Source: Blumeriella jaapii
Taxonomy: Eukaryota; Ascomycota; Leotiomycetes; Helotiales; Drepanopezizaceae
Direction of reading: 5' to 3'
Length of the DNA: 64,000 bases
NCBI GenBank assembly: GCA_009599575.1
Contig: VWND01000018.1
Coordinates: forward strand, 372,001-436,000
Of this stretch, positions 1 through 11,797 are shown one piece after another (the stretch's first letter is position 1; each line of letters opens with the position of its first letter). The notes beneath the pieces are model-generated. The model worked only from the letters and a program-made list of their open reading frames with translations, made no database searches and was not told the DNA's origin. Position numbers and translations under genes: made by a program.

Positions 1-1259
1 CAGTCTTTTGCGATGTCAAATGCCCACTCGAACTCCAGGTGCTTGTTCTGGTCGTCGTCTACGAAGGTGCTGACAGCGGTGTAGTGGCCACGGGCTAGCA
101 TACCAGAGGGGGCTTCTTCTTCAGCAACTGCGCGGCGGTAAGCCAGGCGAAAACGCTTTTGAGAGTGTGAAAGGGATCTTACAGGCTTTGGTGTGTACTG
201 GAGTTTTGTCGGTGTTTGGTGCATAAGATCCCTGTCTCGACGTCAGAACGAGAGTGTAGAAAACTAGGGACCCAGAGGTTGCGTACGATCATCTCCTGGT
301 CCTTGCTAACTCTGATACCCTTTCTCTTCACGATTTGCACATAGTGCAGACCTGACAAAATCTCGTGCTGGACCTTGAACGTGGCAGTCATGTGGAATTT
401 GGCACCTTCCTTGATCTTGAAGGGCTTATCTTTAAGAGTCTTCTCGGCGCCCTTGGTGGAGAGGTCGATTGTCACGGGGGGCCGACCGTCGGCATGCATG
501 GAAAGAGAGAGAATGATGCATTGGCGTGGGTCGTCGGGGTTGGAGAGATCTTTGCCACCGCCACCGAGACCGAGGGATTGCTTGTAGCGTTGCATGGCTT
601 CGTCATCGGCGTCTGGTATTCTATGTTAGCAACATTTTCCTGAAAGGCGTCTAGAAAGTGTGGGAGTCCCGTGGAAAGGTCTAGGCTGGGGCAGCTTGTA
701 AGGTAGAAGGGCGTACACCAGGTCCGAAACGTGGACTACACAGCTTTAGTCTATCAATGCGAATGAGCTTTCATGCTAGGAAAAAATGGCGAATCCTTGT
801 ACAGGAGACTGATAACAGCGGGGGGTTTGCAAAAAAGGACCTGGTGTTGCTACCGCCTTTTCAGGTGTAAACGGCGCGTTTTGGAAAGTGAACATTTGCA
901 GAAGATGTGCTCAAGGTTATTCAAAACCCGAAAAGAGGTGCTTGTGGAGATGACCCTTTTCAAGGAGGTTTACTCTGAGGGGCGAAAAGATATGGACAAT
1001 TGTAGCCACTCAAAGAGTGGGGCGAAGAGAGTGATCATCGAAATCCAGAGAGAGCTTTGGACAGTGACAGTGAGGCTCGGATGATGAACTTGAAATGCAG
1101 AACAGTCCACAGGAGTCGAATTGAGTAATTCACAGCCGAGCATTTAAAACCGTGTGACCTACCGAGCTTGTTGTATTCGTCCATCGTCTTCTTCTCTGCT
1201 ACCCTGAACCCCTCAGTCTGGTCTGGGAGAAGGTCTGGATCGTTACTCGTGGATGCCAT
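1..1259 (-). CDS. RDI1: Rho GDP-dissociation inhibitor (RhoGDI), 3' end cut by window edge
   Basis: RhoGDI extracts GDP-bound, prenylated Rho/Cdc42/Rac GTPases from membranes and holds them in the cytosol. Exons read on the minus strand: 1259-1163, 612-287, 231-183 and 127-1, with introns of 550, 55 and 55 nt. The joined protein has the acidic N-terminal arm (MASTSNDPDLLPDQTEGF), the central immunoglobulin-like fold (SLGLGGGGKDLSNPDDPR, then TFKVQHEILSGLHYVQIVKR) and the family tail region EEEAPSGMLARGHY followed by STFVDDDQNKHLEFEWAFD. The last codons read FDIAKD, so only the final residue or so and the stop lie off the left edge. The start is the only ATG that gives the conserved arm. The first intron is long for this window. 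A (TCG)n run lies about 70 bp upstream of the ATG. Identity is from family conservation seen by eye and is firm. Confidence 0.93.
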
Positions 1260-2464
1260 GATTGCGGTTCAGATGGATAGAGTGATTGTATGCTATCGTC
1301 TTCGTGTTCGTCTTCCTTTCGAATTCGTGTTCGTCGTCGTCGTCGTCGTCGTTGTCGTCGTCGAATAGATCCAACTCAAGAGGCTCGAATGCCGTGTTGT
1401 TGTGGAGATTGAGATGCGGGTTGGATGTGTTGTGTTTCGTCGCGGGGTCCTGAAGCTAGCTAGCACCATATCTGGAGGCGGTGACAGGGGGTACAACACG
1501 TGATTGGACCCACATGCTGGTACTGTAAATATAAACTGTATTGTACTTGTACTTTACGATGCGGTACGGTAACACAAGCAGATAAATTAAATCACGTGGC
1601 TCGGATACGGGGTACAGCCCGGTTCTGCAACACCGCGAAGGATGTGAAAGTGGACACATAGTGGGAACGACGCTTGAACGGAGATGGAGTGATCACAGCC
1701 ATCGAAAGATGACTTTTGGACGCTGTCGTCTACAGACCGCGGGCTAGCAATCCTCGGCTTCGATTATCAGTACTGTACTGTACAGATGTATGTATGTACA
1801 GTACCTACATATACTGTACATACTGTAAATTCATCGTATGTATTACAGCTCTCGGGCAGCAGGCACACTAGCTCTTCTCGATTCGGAAAGGCACGCCGGC
1901 CCGTCCTTTACCCCAGCGCCGCGCGCGACTTGAACAGCAGAGCAGATCTCCGGCCTCGACTCCCCTCTCCTCTCCTCAGGCATATCTCCTCTCTCGTCCC
2001 CCCAGCCCTTACAGTACATACCGCACATATCTACCTAGTCGGCATTTCCCTGGCCTCACTATCGCACCGCACTTCTCTTTCGCGGTCGCGGACCTGTCTC
2101 AGATCGCACTGCAGCATCTTCTCTTTCTCCCTCTCCAGTTTCGCGATTTGCGTCGCGACCCTCAAACGGCCGGACGCTTTCGACCGCATTTTGCGCGTCG
2201 ACCTCAACGACACACATCGGGCTCCGCTCACTGCTGTCGCAACGTCCTGAGCGGTTGATCTCGGTGGGTCATAGAGGTGAGTCGCGGAGCATGTGCGATG
2301 AAGGCGCGTACATTGAAAGGAGGTCTTGGGTTGCTAATTCGAGGAGGAGAACACTCTAGTCGCGTTGAACATTGTCACGCTCGAATCTCTCCCTCCCGCA
2401 GCGGAAGCTTGAGAATCATTCGGCCTCAACACCTTCATTCTACCTCCTTGTAATAACGTACATA
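1260..2464. other. Divergent intergenic region between RhoGDI and BQT4-like gene
   Basis: Shared upstream region of two divergently transcribed genes. It holds a (TCG)n run at 1331-1363, a cluster of TACTGTA/GTACAG words at about 1521-1560 and 1769-1826, and a C/T-rich stretch at about 1960-2160 typical of fungal leaders. An open frame of about 150 codons at 1786-2250 has low-complexity composition and no recognisable domain, and I did not call it a gene. Confidence 0.6.
1331..1363. repeat. (TCG)n trinucleotide repeat
   Basis: Nearly perfect TCG repeat with one TTG interruption, about 70 bp upstream of the RhoGDI start codon and therefore in its leader or promoter. Confidence 0.85.
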
Positions 2465-3826
2465 ATGACACCGTCCCGAAAGCTTCCCGAGCGGGTCAAT
2501 CCGCTCATGATCGAGGCAATCCCGGAATGTAAGACGCGACGTGCTCGCGACAATTGCGTCCCGCTAACAGGAGGCAGATTCAGTCCTCGTTTCGCGCCGT
2601 CGTCTGGGGCAAACAGACCTTGCAGTCAAGGCGGTTCAAATCGGATGCCTGGGTTCTTCGCCAAAGCCGAAGAACCTGGGCACATTCGACTACGCGCATC
2701 TGCGAGCGCCATTGCCTAAAGGTATCGTGTCTGGCATCTTCAACAACCCATCACCAGCCTCATATTTCCTCATGCGCCGCAGCAACGACGGCTACATAAG
2801 CGCCACTGGCATGTTCAAAGCTACCTTTCCCTATGCCGAGCTTGCGGAGGAGGAGGCAGAACGCAAGTATATCAAGAGTTTGGAAACGACTAGCAAGGAT
2901 GAGACAGCTGGCAATATATGGATCCCACCTTTGCATGCTCTAGAGCTCGCGGAGGAGTACCAGATCTTGCCCTGGATCCAAGCGTTGTTGGACAATGCCC
3001 CCATCGAAGTTAATCCGACTAAGGACGCTACACCCAAGGCAATTTCTCCGCCGCCAAACTTCCTTATGCCGCAAGAAGCCTTGGTTGCGCCTAGTCCGAG
3101 CCGTACCAGCCGTCCCCGAAGAGCCACCTCGCCCAGCAAGATCGCGTCGCCAAAGAAAGCTGCTGGTTCAACAAGATCAAAAAGGTCGAAAGCTGGTTCT
3201 GTGGCGGGATCAGTTAAATCGGAATCCGTCGAGCCCGCGATCACACCTGCTATTAGAAATCTTCAAGAGTCGTTGAAGGCTGCTGCTGCCGAGGCTGCAC
3301 CCGACGTGGAGATCCCTGAGCTAAAGGAAGACGTCAACGAGTTGGGCAAGGAAGAGCCTGTCGTCCGGGTTCAAGTGGATACAGATGTCGAGGTCCAAGG
3401 CGACAGTGAGATTACTCACACCCACGTTGAGGTTGAATTGCCAGCCGGCTTCGCAGAGATGCCGTTGCCCGAAGATACCGAGGCGATGATGGCCAAGGCA
3501 AAAGAGATGGTCGAAGCGGCGGTGGCGAGCGAAAACGTCAATCTGCCAGAGAGGATCAAAGCCAAGAGGACCATTGAGGAGGTCGAGGAAGCAGAATCTG
3601 ATGGCAGTGCTGAAGCTGCAGCTTCCGCGCCTGCTCCGTCAAAAAGGGCAAAGACGGAGACGGTACAGACAGAGCTCAAAAGGGAGCGGGTCAAGTCCAG
3701 AGCGTTGCTTGGTATCAGTGCTACATTGGTGATTGGGTAAGCCGCATTCTTTTCCTCAGCCCTACTTGCAAGTGCTAACACGTTTTCCGTAGCGCCGCTG
3801 TCCAATTCGCCTTTGGCGTACTTTAA
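2465..3826 (+). CDS. bqt4: BQT4-like nuclear-envelope protein with APSES-type domain
   Basis: Bqt4 of fission yeast is an inner-nuclear-membrane protein that anchors telomeres; this is its likely filamentous-fungal counterpart. Exons 2465-2528, 2578-3736 and 3793-3826 give 418 residues. The start [14 protein letters not shown] and the block [54 protein letters not shown] form the APSES-like DNA-binding-fold domain (about residues 1-170). A long, charged, low-complexity middle with Pro/Ser/Lys-rich SPSK repeats and Glu-rich stretches follows. The last exon completes a single hydrophobic tail ([20 protein letters not shown]) ending at the C terminus, as expected for a tail-anchored nuclear membrane protein. 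The 49-nt first intron ends at the second of three nearby AGs; only that one keeps frame. The family is recognised from the domain plus tail anchor; the telomere-anchoring role is inferred. Confidence 0.8.
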
Positions 3827-4323
3827 AACTTGGCGGTGTGTAGAGATAGGAATTCTATTTTGTCATCAAACTCTTGCTTCTGGCGTCGCGTGTATGAGCT
3901 GGTGAGGCACAGGCAGTGTGCTCCAAGTGTCGGTGAATACCCTTTACGGACCGATGCTGTATCAGTACATACAGCTTCGGACATGAGCGCCTGTCGCAGA
4001 TACTTTGGTGGTTGGTCATTATCTGGAGTCACTCTATAGGTTTTTTTCAATGTTGAAATGATACTCTGTTGAATAACAGCAAGTTGAATACGACGGACCT
4101 TTCACCAGGGTCACGTGTCTAAGACCCTGGCAGGACCTCCCGAGGTCGTTCCTTCCCTTCCAGCTTCGCCGGACTTCACATCTCACACCTTATATCTCAC
4201 ACTCCGCCCGCACTTCAACCCTCTGCCTTTCAACATGACATATATGCTGGCCACCTCTTAAATCATCATCAATGTTCCTTACCACCTATATACCCACGAC
4301 CTGTCTTGGTGACCGATGTGTTC
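3827..4323. other. Intergenic spacer
   Basis: 3' flank of the BQT4-like gene and leader of the next gene. The part just before 4324 is C/T-rich (ACTTCAACCCTCTGCC and similar), as in fungal promoters. No gene or RNA is seen. Confidence 0.5.
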
Positions 4324-7300
4324 ATGGCGTCAGAGATGGCGCACCCTGAAGCTCGTATCAAGTTTACCAGCAGCAAGCGACCTTTCAAAGTCTCCTCGGC
4401 CGATCTCAAGAGGGGGCTCCCTGTTTATACCCCCACGCGCTTCCTGCCGCCCAAGCATCGTGAGCGAGCGCGTGCATCAAATCTCAGATATCGGGACAAC
4501 TTCGAGGCCATCCCTAGTGTCGACGAACAAGCTTCTACGAAAGCTGGTTGTCAGAATGCACCTTGTCTACCTCCAAAGAAGAACCATTCCGCGATAGAGT
4601 GCCGAATCAACACTCAACATGCAGAGCCTGAGCTTGTTAGGACTGTCCCACCAGCTTCTCGCAAGCCTTCTCCGCCACCCACCGTTCAGCTCTTTGCTTT
4701 TCAAGGCCCTCATGGTAACAGGCAGCTTTTAACCCCACTTTCGCGGACCTCCGTGAAACATAGCTGGACTGTGGTCGAGTACCAGCAAGAGGTCGGCGTT
4801 GCAATTGATGACCCAAATGACTGCCAACCAGCAAAGTGCATCAGCAAGCCCGTCACAGATCACAAATTAGCCGTCCTTGATACTTTCAGTTTCGATGAGG
4901 TTGAAGCTGAGCAAGATAGCCCGCCGCTATTTTTGTCTCAAGAGAGCCAGCCGCTTGAAGATCACATTTGCAGTGGACGCCGTGGTGCACAGGAATCATC
5001 CATTGGCCTGTCTAGGCATCTAGATGCCGATACACAATCTGTTTTAGAGGAGCGTGGGAACGAAGTGAATCATTTCTATCACCAGGAAGATGAGGAACAG
5101 GACGATCAACAAGATGGAGGCAGTGAGCAGTAAGTTCTCTTCATGTTCGTTCGCTACAGACTACCATCACAGCTTTGTTTTTTGTGAAGGTAACTCAACT
5201 AATTGCGAGTAGGGAGTCACCTCTTGACCAAATCGAACTCGAGCTGTTGAAGATCAGTGATGGCAATGATAGCATGGCCCCCGGTCTTGCTACTCTCCCT
5301 AGCCCGAAGAGACGACAAAGACCCGATCTTGTTAGACCAAGTGACAATATACAGGTCGAGGTTCAAATGACTGACGAATACAACTTTAGAGGCCTTGACC
5401 AGCAGCCACCTACACCAAAAAAATTGCGAACAAGGAGACGAAGACCCAGTGTCGAAGACCGCATGACGAGTATCCCGGAGATGAAAGGTGGGAGAGCAAC
5501 GAAAACCAGCAAGTATGGAAAGAATTCAAGTTCAAAGACGGCCAAGAAAAATCCCATACCTATTGAAATGAAACAAGCTTGTGGGAAAGTCAAGAAGTCG
5601 CGACGCATTCTAGTTGGTGAGCTGGTGACTGTGGAGTCGCGTTCAGATGACTCGGATCTGGAAACTACTTATGGTGAGTGACGAAGTGTCATTCAAAACC
5701 TCGTAAATTCTTGTTAATTCTTCCGTGCCGTAGGTCCGCCTTTGGAGCTTTCTCAAGACCCAATCTCTCACGCTTCAGGTAGTGAACGCGATTCGCTTGA
5801 CGGCGGATCGGAGTATCACGGTGAACCCGCAACTTCGGTGACCACAACAATCAAAGCCAAGTCCCGAAAAAGATTTGAAACCGTAGGTCAAGCTAAGTTT
5901 AAGATGCCGGAGGTCATGCTTGAGAGCCAGTCTGGGCGTATGCCTTCATGTTCCGACGGATTTGAGAATGAAGAAGGGGAGCCAATTGGGAGGTTGATGC
6001 CGGTCAAGCAATTGCCTCGGCGAAAACAAAGCGAATTCAAGATGCCCACAAAATTTGGGAAACTGAAGTTTGTCAGTGAAAAGCCACCGGAAGAACCGGT
6101 CGAAGAATCACGCCTACGTCGCAAGAAGCTGAAGAAAAGGTCAGGACGCCACAGAGCTCAGAAGGACTCAAATGATGTTGAGCCTGATAACGAGAGGATG
6201 CTCCTAGATGTCCAAGAAAAGAATTCCGAAATTGATCAGATGATTTCCAACGTCCAAGCAGAGGACCCTGAACAAGAACAGGAAGTTCAATGCCCAATGT
6301 CATTTCGTAATGTGCACCTGGAAGATGAAGCACAACACCCTCGAACGCCAGCGGCTAGGACAGACCTAGATAACACATCATCGATACCTGCTAGTCACAC
6401 CTCGCTTTTGACACACATGTCACAAGGTCCTTTCTTTGCAGCCGATATGATGGGCAGTCCGCTATTGAAGCCAAAGACTCTTTCTCGACGGCCAATCGTT
6501 GAATCCCTATTAGAGCCACGGATATTAATACCATCAAGCCCACCGTCTCCCCCGAAGGGTTTCGAACAGGAAGCTCAGGATGACCTTATAGCCTCGCAAG
6601 AGATAAGTCAGGTCATCATGAAGCGACCCAGCGTAGTCTTCGCTGGTCATGGTAGTCAAGGAGGAGAACGCACTGCCTTTGCTGAAAATACTGAAGAGCC
6701 TGGGGGGGAAGGAAGTGACAGGTCCCGCGAAACATACTTTGTGACTGCTCTCAACGAACCCGAGGACGACAGGATGGGCGCAAGCGATGAGTCGAACACT
6801 CCTTCGTCTTCAAATATACTTTCACAGTGCAACGATCAGAGCCCCTCGACAGGAACCGAATACATTGACATCGAGGAAGATACCGTTGACGTCCTCGGCC
6901 AAGACGGTAATATTAATATTTCAGAAGATAGATCCAGCTGTCAGCCTGAAGAATCGTCTGCTAGTCAGCTTCCAGCTGTACGCGCGATGGTGGAGTTTAC
7001 TAGCAAATTGATGATGGAACTTAATGAGCAAATGGAGTCTGTGAGGGCCAAGAAAAAAAAGACTCAACCACTACGAAAGCCACAAATTTCTAGAGTGACT
7101 CTAGCACTCAATCAGTCCAGCAGGTCATCTCAAATTGGACAGTCTTCCTTCAAGACTCCGACAAAATTGCCAAATTCACCAGAGCAAGAGCAAGAGCCGC
7201 CATCGACGGATAGTTCTAACAGCCCGTGGCGTCCCAAAGTATTCGATAAAAGAAGCGTCGAGGCAGAAACCCGTGAAAATATCGAAGAGATCCCAACTCC

Positions 7301-7934
7301 TTCGCCAGCGAGGGAGCAGAATAGACGAGCTCGTCGAAATTCTCTCCGGCAGAGATTGATAAGTGTCCGCCAGCCCTTAAGAGTCACCCAGGATCGACCA
7401 GAAAGCCCCATTCATGCCCAGGAAACCATTTCCGCAATCACACAAGACAGCCAGGGTTCTATTGAGCTTGGAAACATGCAGAACTTCGCACGCAAGCGCT
7501 TTTTCCCATCTGAGATCCCAGAAACACAATTTGAGGACCCACCTGAGGAGCAAGCAGAATACACAGTACTCATGCCAGTAAATAGTTACTTTACTCAGGC
7601 TTCGCAGGACTTGACCCAATCTGCGCAACATACACAAGTTAGCCGCAAATTATCGATGCCAGCACACGTGCGCTTCGCTCTTCAGCAGAAAGAGACATAC
7701 GACAACGATATGATAATGGCAGGAGGCATGGCTTATTCTGCTGCCTCTCAACATACTATCAGCTCCCCTACGAGAGCTCCAAAAAGATCACGACTCGGGT
7801 TGATGAACCCATCCTCGAGTCAAGCAAGTCTCAAAGATTTGACTCGGAAGCTAAGCATAGGCATGGGTACCGCGCTAAGCAAGAAGAGAAGGGTGGTGTC
7901 GGTTTCGCTTTTATCTAACTTTAATAAGCAGTAG
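4324..7934 (+). CDS. Large unrecognised SQ/TQ-rich protein
   Basis: I do not recognise this family. Exons 4324-5129, 5213-5673 and 5734-7934 keep frame and give 1,155 residues; both introns have good GTAAGT or GTGAGT donors. The frame is open further upstream to a TTG, but the first in-frame ATG gives MASEMAHPEARIKF. Visible features: a short, possibly conserved N-terminal block (PVYTPTRFLPPKHRERAR), several basic Lys/Arg patches that could be nuclear signals (KKLRTRRRRPS, RLRRKKLKKRSGRHR, KRSRLGL, SKKRR), and an unusually high density of SQ and TQ dipeptides. The densest group is near the C terminus (NSYFTQASQDLTQSAQHTQ). Dipeptides of this kind are the target sites of ATM/ATR (Tel1/Mec1) kinases, so a nuclear DNA-damage or chromosome role is possible but inferred. 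No enzyme motif, membrane segment or signal peptide was seen. Confidence 0.75.
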
Positions 7935-10224
7935 GACAAATAAAGCAGGGTAAAGGAGCGGGTTGCAGGATTTCTGGGTGGGAGATTCGCTATTTAAAAA
8001 GATGGAGGGCGACAAGATATGGCTTTGCTAGGGATGTAACTAAGTCGCATTGTGGGTAATCTTATGATGCTCTTTACGAATAGGGTGTTTACTTCCAACC
8101 TTGGTCATATATGTGCTGAGATTTTCCTGGGAGAAGTTTCCAAAACTCAGGAGTTGCATTGCAAACCTAGCATGGATACCCACTTGCTTTCAAGGGCCTG
8201 TCTTTTGCGAGGAGCTGTCTACCAAATCTTCAAATCTAACATACGAAACTCTCGCGCGCTGATTACTTGCACTCGTGTGACGTGCTTGTTCCAGGTGTTT
8301 GTAATCATCCTAAGATAAATGCCCAATTGCAATAAGAGTGAAAGTCCTGGCAATGAAGGAGTTCTTCAATACTACCAATGGACGCATGGTAGAAACCTAG
8401 TCTCTTTGTTCTCATAGTGAGGACTTTAGATTAAACCACAGCTGCATCGCAAGTCTTTGATTAGTGATTGGAGTTCTCGCCTCCGGTCGTATTGCGGTGA
8501 TGTGCTGTGTGGTAGCTGGAGGATCGGGCTGGTATCGTAGGGAGAAGGAATAATTGAGGGTCAAACTCAAGACAGGAAATGGCATGGTGAATCGGAAAGT
8601 GGGGTCAAGTTCGCTAGAGCTTTTTACGTTTTGGGGTTTTGGTGAGTCATGTACCGCATAGACTATCAGAGTTGCAGATCGAGAGTAAGCTATATATATT
8701 TCTCCTCCATCGTGCCGTTAGAGGCCCGGAGAAGTAGGCTGAGCAATCAGCGCCAACTTTCAGCAGCACGTTGAGAAAGACGTGTCTGGATCAGGCTAGG
8801 GACTAGGTCCAGCCGGCTGGCCCTTTTGCGTGCGCGAGATGTCGGGGTAGATGGAAGGGTCGGTTTTCAGATGGGTGTTGCTCTCGTGAGATTGGAAGCG
8901 GGGGATTAGGGGGTTGGTGCTGTCGTTGGGGAAGATGTTGTCGTTCTAAGTTTGTTCTTGTTTCTTAATCAAGGTGTAAGCTCGAAATTTGCAGAAGGAA
9001 AGTCCGCATGTAATTCTTTTTCATTTAGCAAAGGGTCGCTTTTAAGCCTTGTTATACAAGCAAGTCATCTCTCCTTGTACAGTACATGTACACACATCGA
9101 ACAGCTCAGCGGCTATGGCATGGCCGGTTCAATCTCCCGAGCTTGGTATTGCTGATAGTGCGGACAAGCAGCCCGCTCTGCTGAGCGAGTCGGTTTGGAT
9201 GTAGAAGGTTGAGAGGCAACAGGCTTGAAGGCTGAGCCGGCGACGTTAAATAGTCTGCGAGAGTTGCTTGTTACGTGTGTGATGCTGAGTCATTATTCTG
9301 AATCACCTCGAAGTTCACTTTTCCAACCACTCCTATGTACCGTATAGTAAATTTGAAAGTGGTTCGGCGGACGAGTCATAGAAAAGCCAGAAGCGAGGAA
9401 TTGCCCTTTGCCCCTGGCTCACACGTTGAATAGGAATGACTCATTATTGCTCTGATCTCGACAACAAAATAATTGGGGGGTTTGATTAGCTATCTCCAAG
9501 CTACAAATTATCATTAATCTCAACTCGTCCTGAACATTTACATAGACATTTTTCGCAAACCCGCAGCGATTTCGAAAGCAAAGTCCTGTATATAAATCCT
9601 AACTAGGTATCATAAACACCCTCCATCCACACCTCATGAGGCAGCAAGGACTTATGTTGTTAACACATCTTCGGTAATCCAATCGAAAACTTGAATGGGA
9701 CGTATTCTCTTCAGACCTGTAAGTCACTGCGTGCTGGGTAGAGTTCGATGAGATGTGGAAAACTTTCCCTCTCATCTGGGGGCTGGAATGCAAGAACATC
9801 CTTTGTCAAAACTAGCGAAAAGCAAGGGAAGGTTCTTCGTCACAGTTCTCGGTTTCCTGGTGTCCTATCCATAAGAATTCCAAACTGTGCAAATCGGCCC
9901 TTTTGACGAAAATGCTCAAAAGAAACGGCGGGTATTCCCGGACAAGTGACAAGAGAATTGTCACCTGATGGTGCAAAGCACTCGTTATGAAAATAGTGTA
10001 TAATACAATCCCACCTAGAACGAGAGATCTGGTCTTCGATGACACTCGAGAAGCCACAATGCCTTGTGTACTTGCTCACAATGTCTTTATTTCAAGCTTG
10101 GGACCACACAGAAGACGTGAGCACTCATAATTAGGAAAGCGTCTGGATTTTCCCAACCACAAACGCCCTGCTAAATTACATAGACCAAATCACGGGTTTG
10201 CAGTGGCGTTCCCGTACCACTCAC
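7935..10224. other. Gene-free spacer
   Basis: Spacer of 2.3 kb between the SQ/TQ protein and the convergent BUB3 gene. Only short, composition-driven open frames were found. It carries one GTACAGTACATGTAC palindromic word at 9077-9091. No RNA gene or transposon was recognised. Confidence 0.5.
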
Positions 10225-11444
10225 TCACTTCGGCGCCTTTCCCTTCGCTTCAGTCTCGCCCAGTTCTCGAACATAAACATCAGTCTGTCCCTCTCCACTA
10301 TATTCCTCTTGTCCATTCTCAAATCCAGGGCATACCCCTACTGCCAAATACTTCCCATCGCTAGAGAATGCCAACGCCGCAACGCTGGCCTGATACTTCT
10401 GATACTGCCTGATTCTTCTCTTGGCCACGGCATCCCATAGAGCCACTACACCGTCTCCTCCTCCAGACGCAAACGTTCCATGAACTGGGTGGAAGGCCAG
10501 CGCGTTGACGGGGTACACAATGTCGGTGCCATCTCCCTCGGGGTCTGGCTGACGATGGCACTTGAAAGCATATTTCCTGTTCTGAGACTCCGCTGAGGGA
10601 TCGAACCACTCTACGGCTACTCGGCCCTCGATACTGCTCGTGGCATACCCAGCATCGTTGGGCATGCACGCCACCGCTCGGGTCATGAACTTCAAGGATG
10701 ATTCTCTCTGCTGCCAAGGTTCTAGCTCCATTACCGGGCCGGTGCCTTGCGACGCAAGCGTGGCCGTGCTTTCGAGCTCATAGATGTAGACGAGACGGGC
10801 GGCCATGGCGACGACAACCTTGGAGCCACTGATCGAGAGGGCGTGTGGTTTTGCGGGGAGCTTAATGGTTGTGGGCTCTCGATCGTGGTTCTTGAGGTCG
10901 TGGAAGTGAAGGGTCGAATCCCAGGAAGCTGAGACGAGGAGTGCTGGCGCAAATCAGCGCAGTACTTGCATTTTATGCATGAGTGACTTACAGTGCTCTT
11001 TGCTGTAAACAACAGATCTGACGGGTGCACCATGCGCGCTCAGCACAGTATTTTCCCCGGTCTCAAGATTGATCCTTCGTCTCTAATCAGTATGCATATT
11101 GCGCGAACAAAAAATGCTTCCTACCTCTTGACCTGCCAGTCCATGCCGGCACTGAAGGCTTCATTGTCGTCGGCGCCGAAACAGACATCGAGTACGGGGG
11201 CTCGGTGCTCGTACTTCTCGATCAGCTTTCCGCCCGCTTCTTGGTCTTGTGTATCATACAAGTAGACATTCTTATCCCATGATGAGACCAGCAACCGTGT
11301 AGGCGAATTGGGCGCAAATTTGAGGGAGGAGATCGCGTCGGACGGAGGTTGTGAAAGCTTGTATTGAAGTTCTGTGTATGCGTTAGCTCATTACACTTGT
11401 ACAGATTGCTAGATATGCGTGTTTTGGGACCTACGAGGAGCCAT
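10225..11444 (-). CDS. BUB3: BUB3 spindle-checkpoint WD40 protein
   Basis: Bub3 is a WD40 beta-propeller that binds phosphorylated MELT repeats of Spc105/KNL1 at kinetochores and recruits Bub1 and BubR1/Mad3. Exons on the minus strand: 11444-11435 (only 10 nt), 11371-11125, 11080-10992 and 10943-10225, giving 354 residues, close to the usual length. Diagnostic blocks are the N terminus (MAPQLQYKLSQPPSDAISSL), LLVSSWDKNVYLYD, FSAGMDWQVKR, LLVSASWDSTLHFHDL, IEGRVAVEWFDPS, FKCHR and NALAFHPVHGTFASGGGDG. The 44- and 48-nt introns are very short but each restores the propeller frame. The acceptor before exon 3 is GAG, which is unusual, but the nearer TAG would break frame. The gene shares a 353-bp upstream region with divergent GPN2. 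Confidence 0.93.
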
Positions 11445-11797
11445 GATTGGAAATGTGTTGAAGTCACCACAAAATTGAGGTTGTGTTTTGGGATGGCCGA
11501 AGTCGACGCCAGGCGGGCGCGTCGATAATTTGAGCCGCTAAGCGGACCCTCCACCAAACCATGCAAATGAAAGCTCCCGGAGCTTCTACATTCAAATTTC
11601 CAACTGGCAAACAAAATCGTTCCGAACCTACGACAAAGCCTTCTAGGAATCCTAGACACGCTGCACAATCAATACAAATGCTTTCTACCAATCTACTTCC
11701 AAAATCCTAAGCAGGACAATTCATCGTCAGAACTACATCAACCCCACCTGCCCCTCCATCTACACACATCTTGCGCCTCGCCCTCTCACCCCCAAGT
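11445..11797. promoter_or_regulatory. Bidirectional promoter region BUB3/GPN2
   Basis: The 353 bp between the two divergent start codons must contain both promoters and both leaders. No specific factor site is claimed. Confidence 0.6.

Noticed and set aside
1786..2250. Open frame of about 150 codons upstream of the BQT4-like gene
   Set aside because: Ser/Arg/Pro low-complexity translation of a C/T-rich promoter, no domain; more likely leader sequence.
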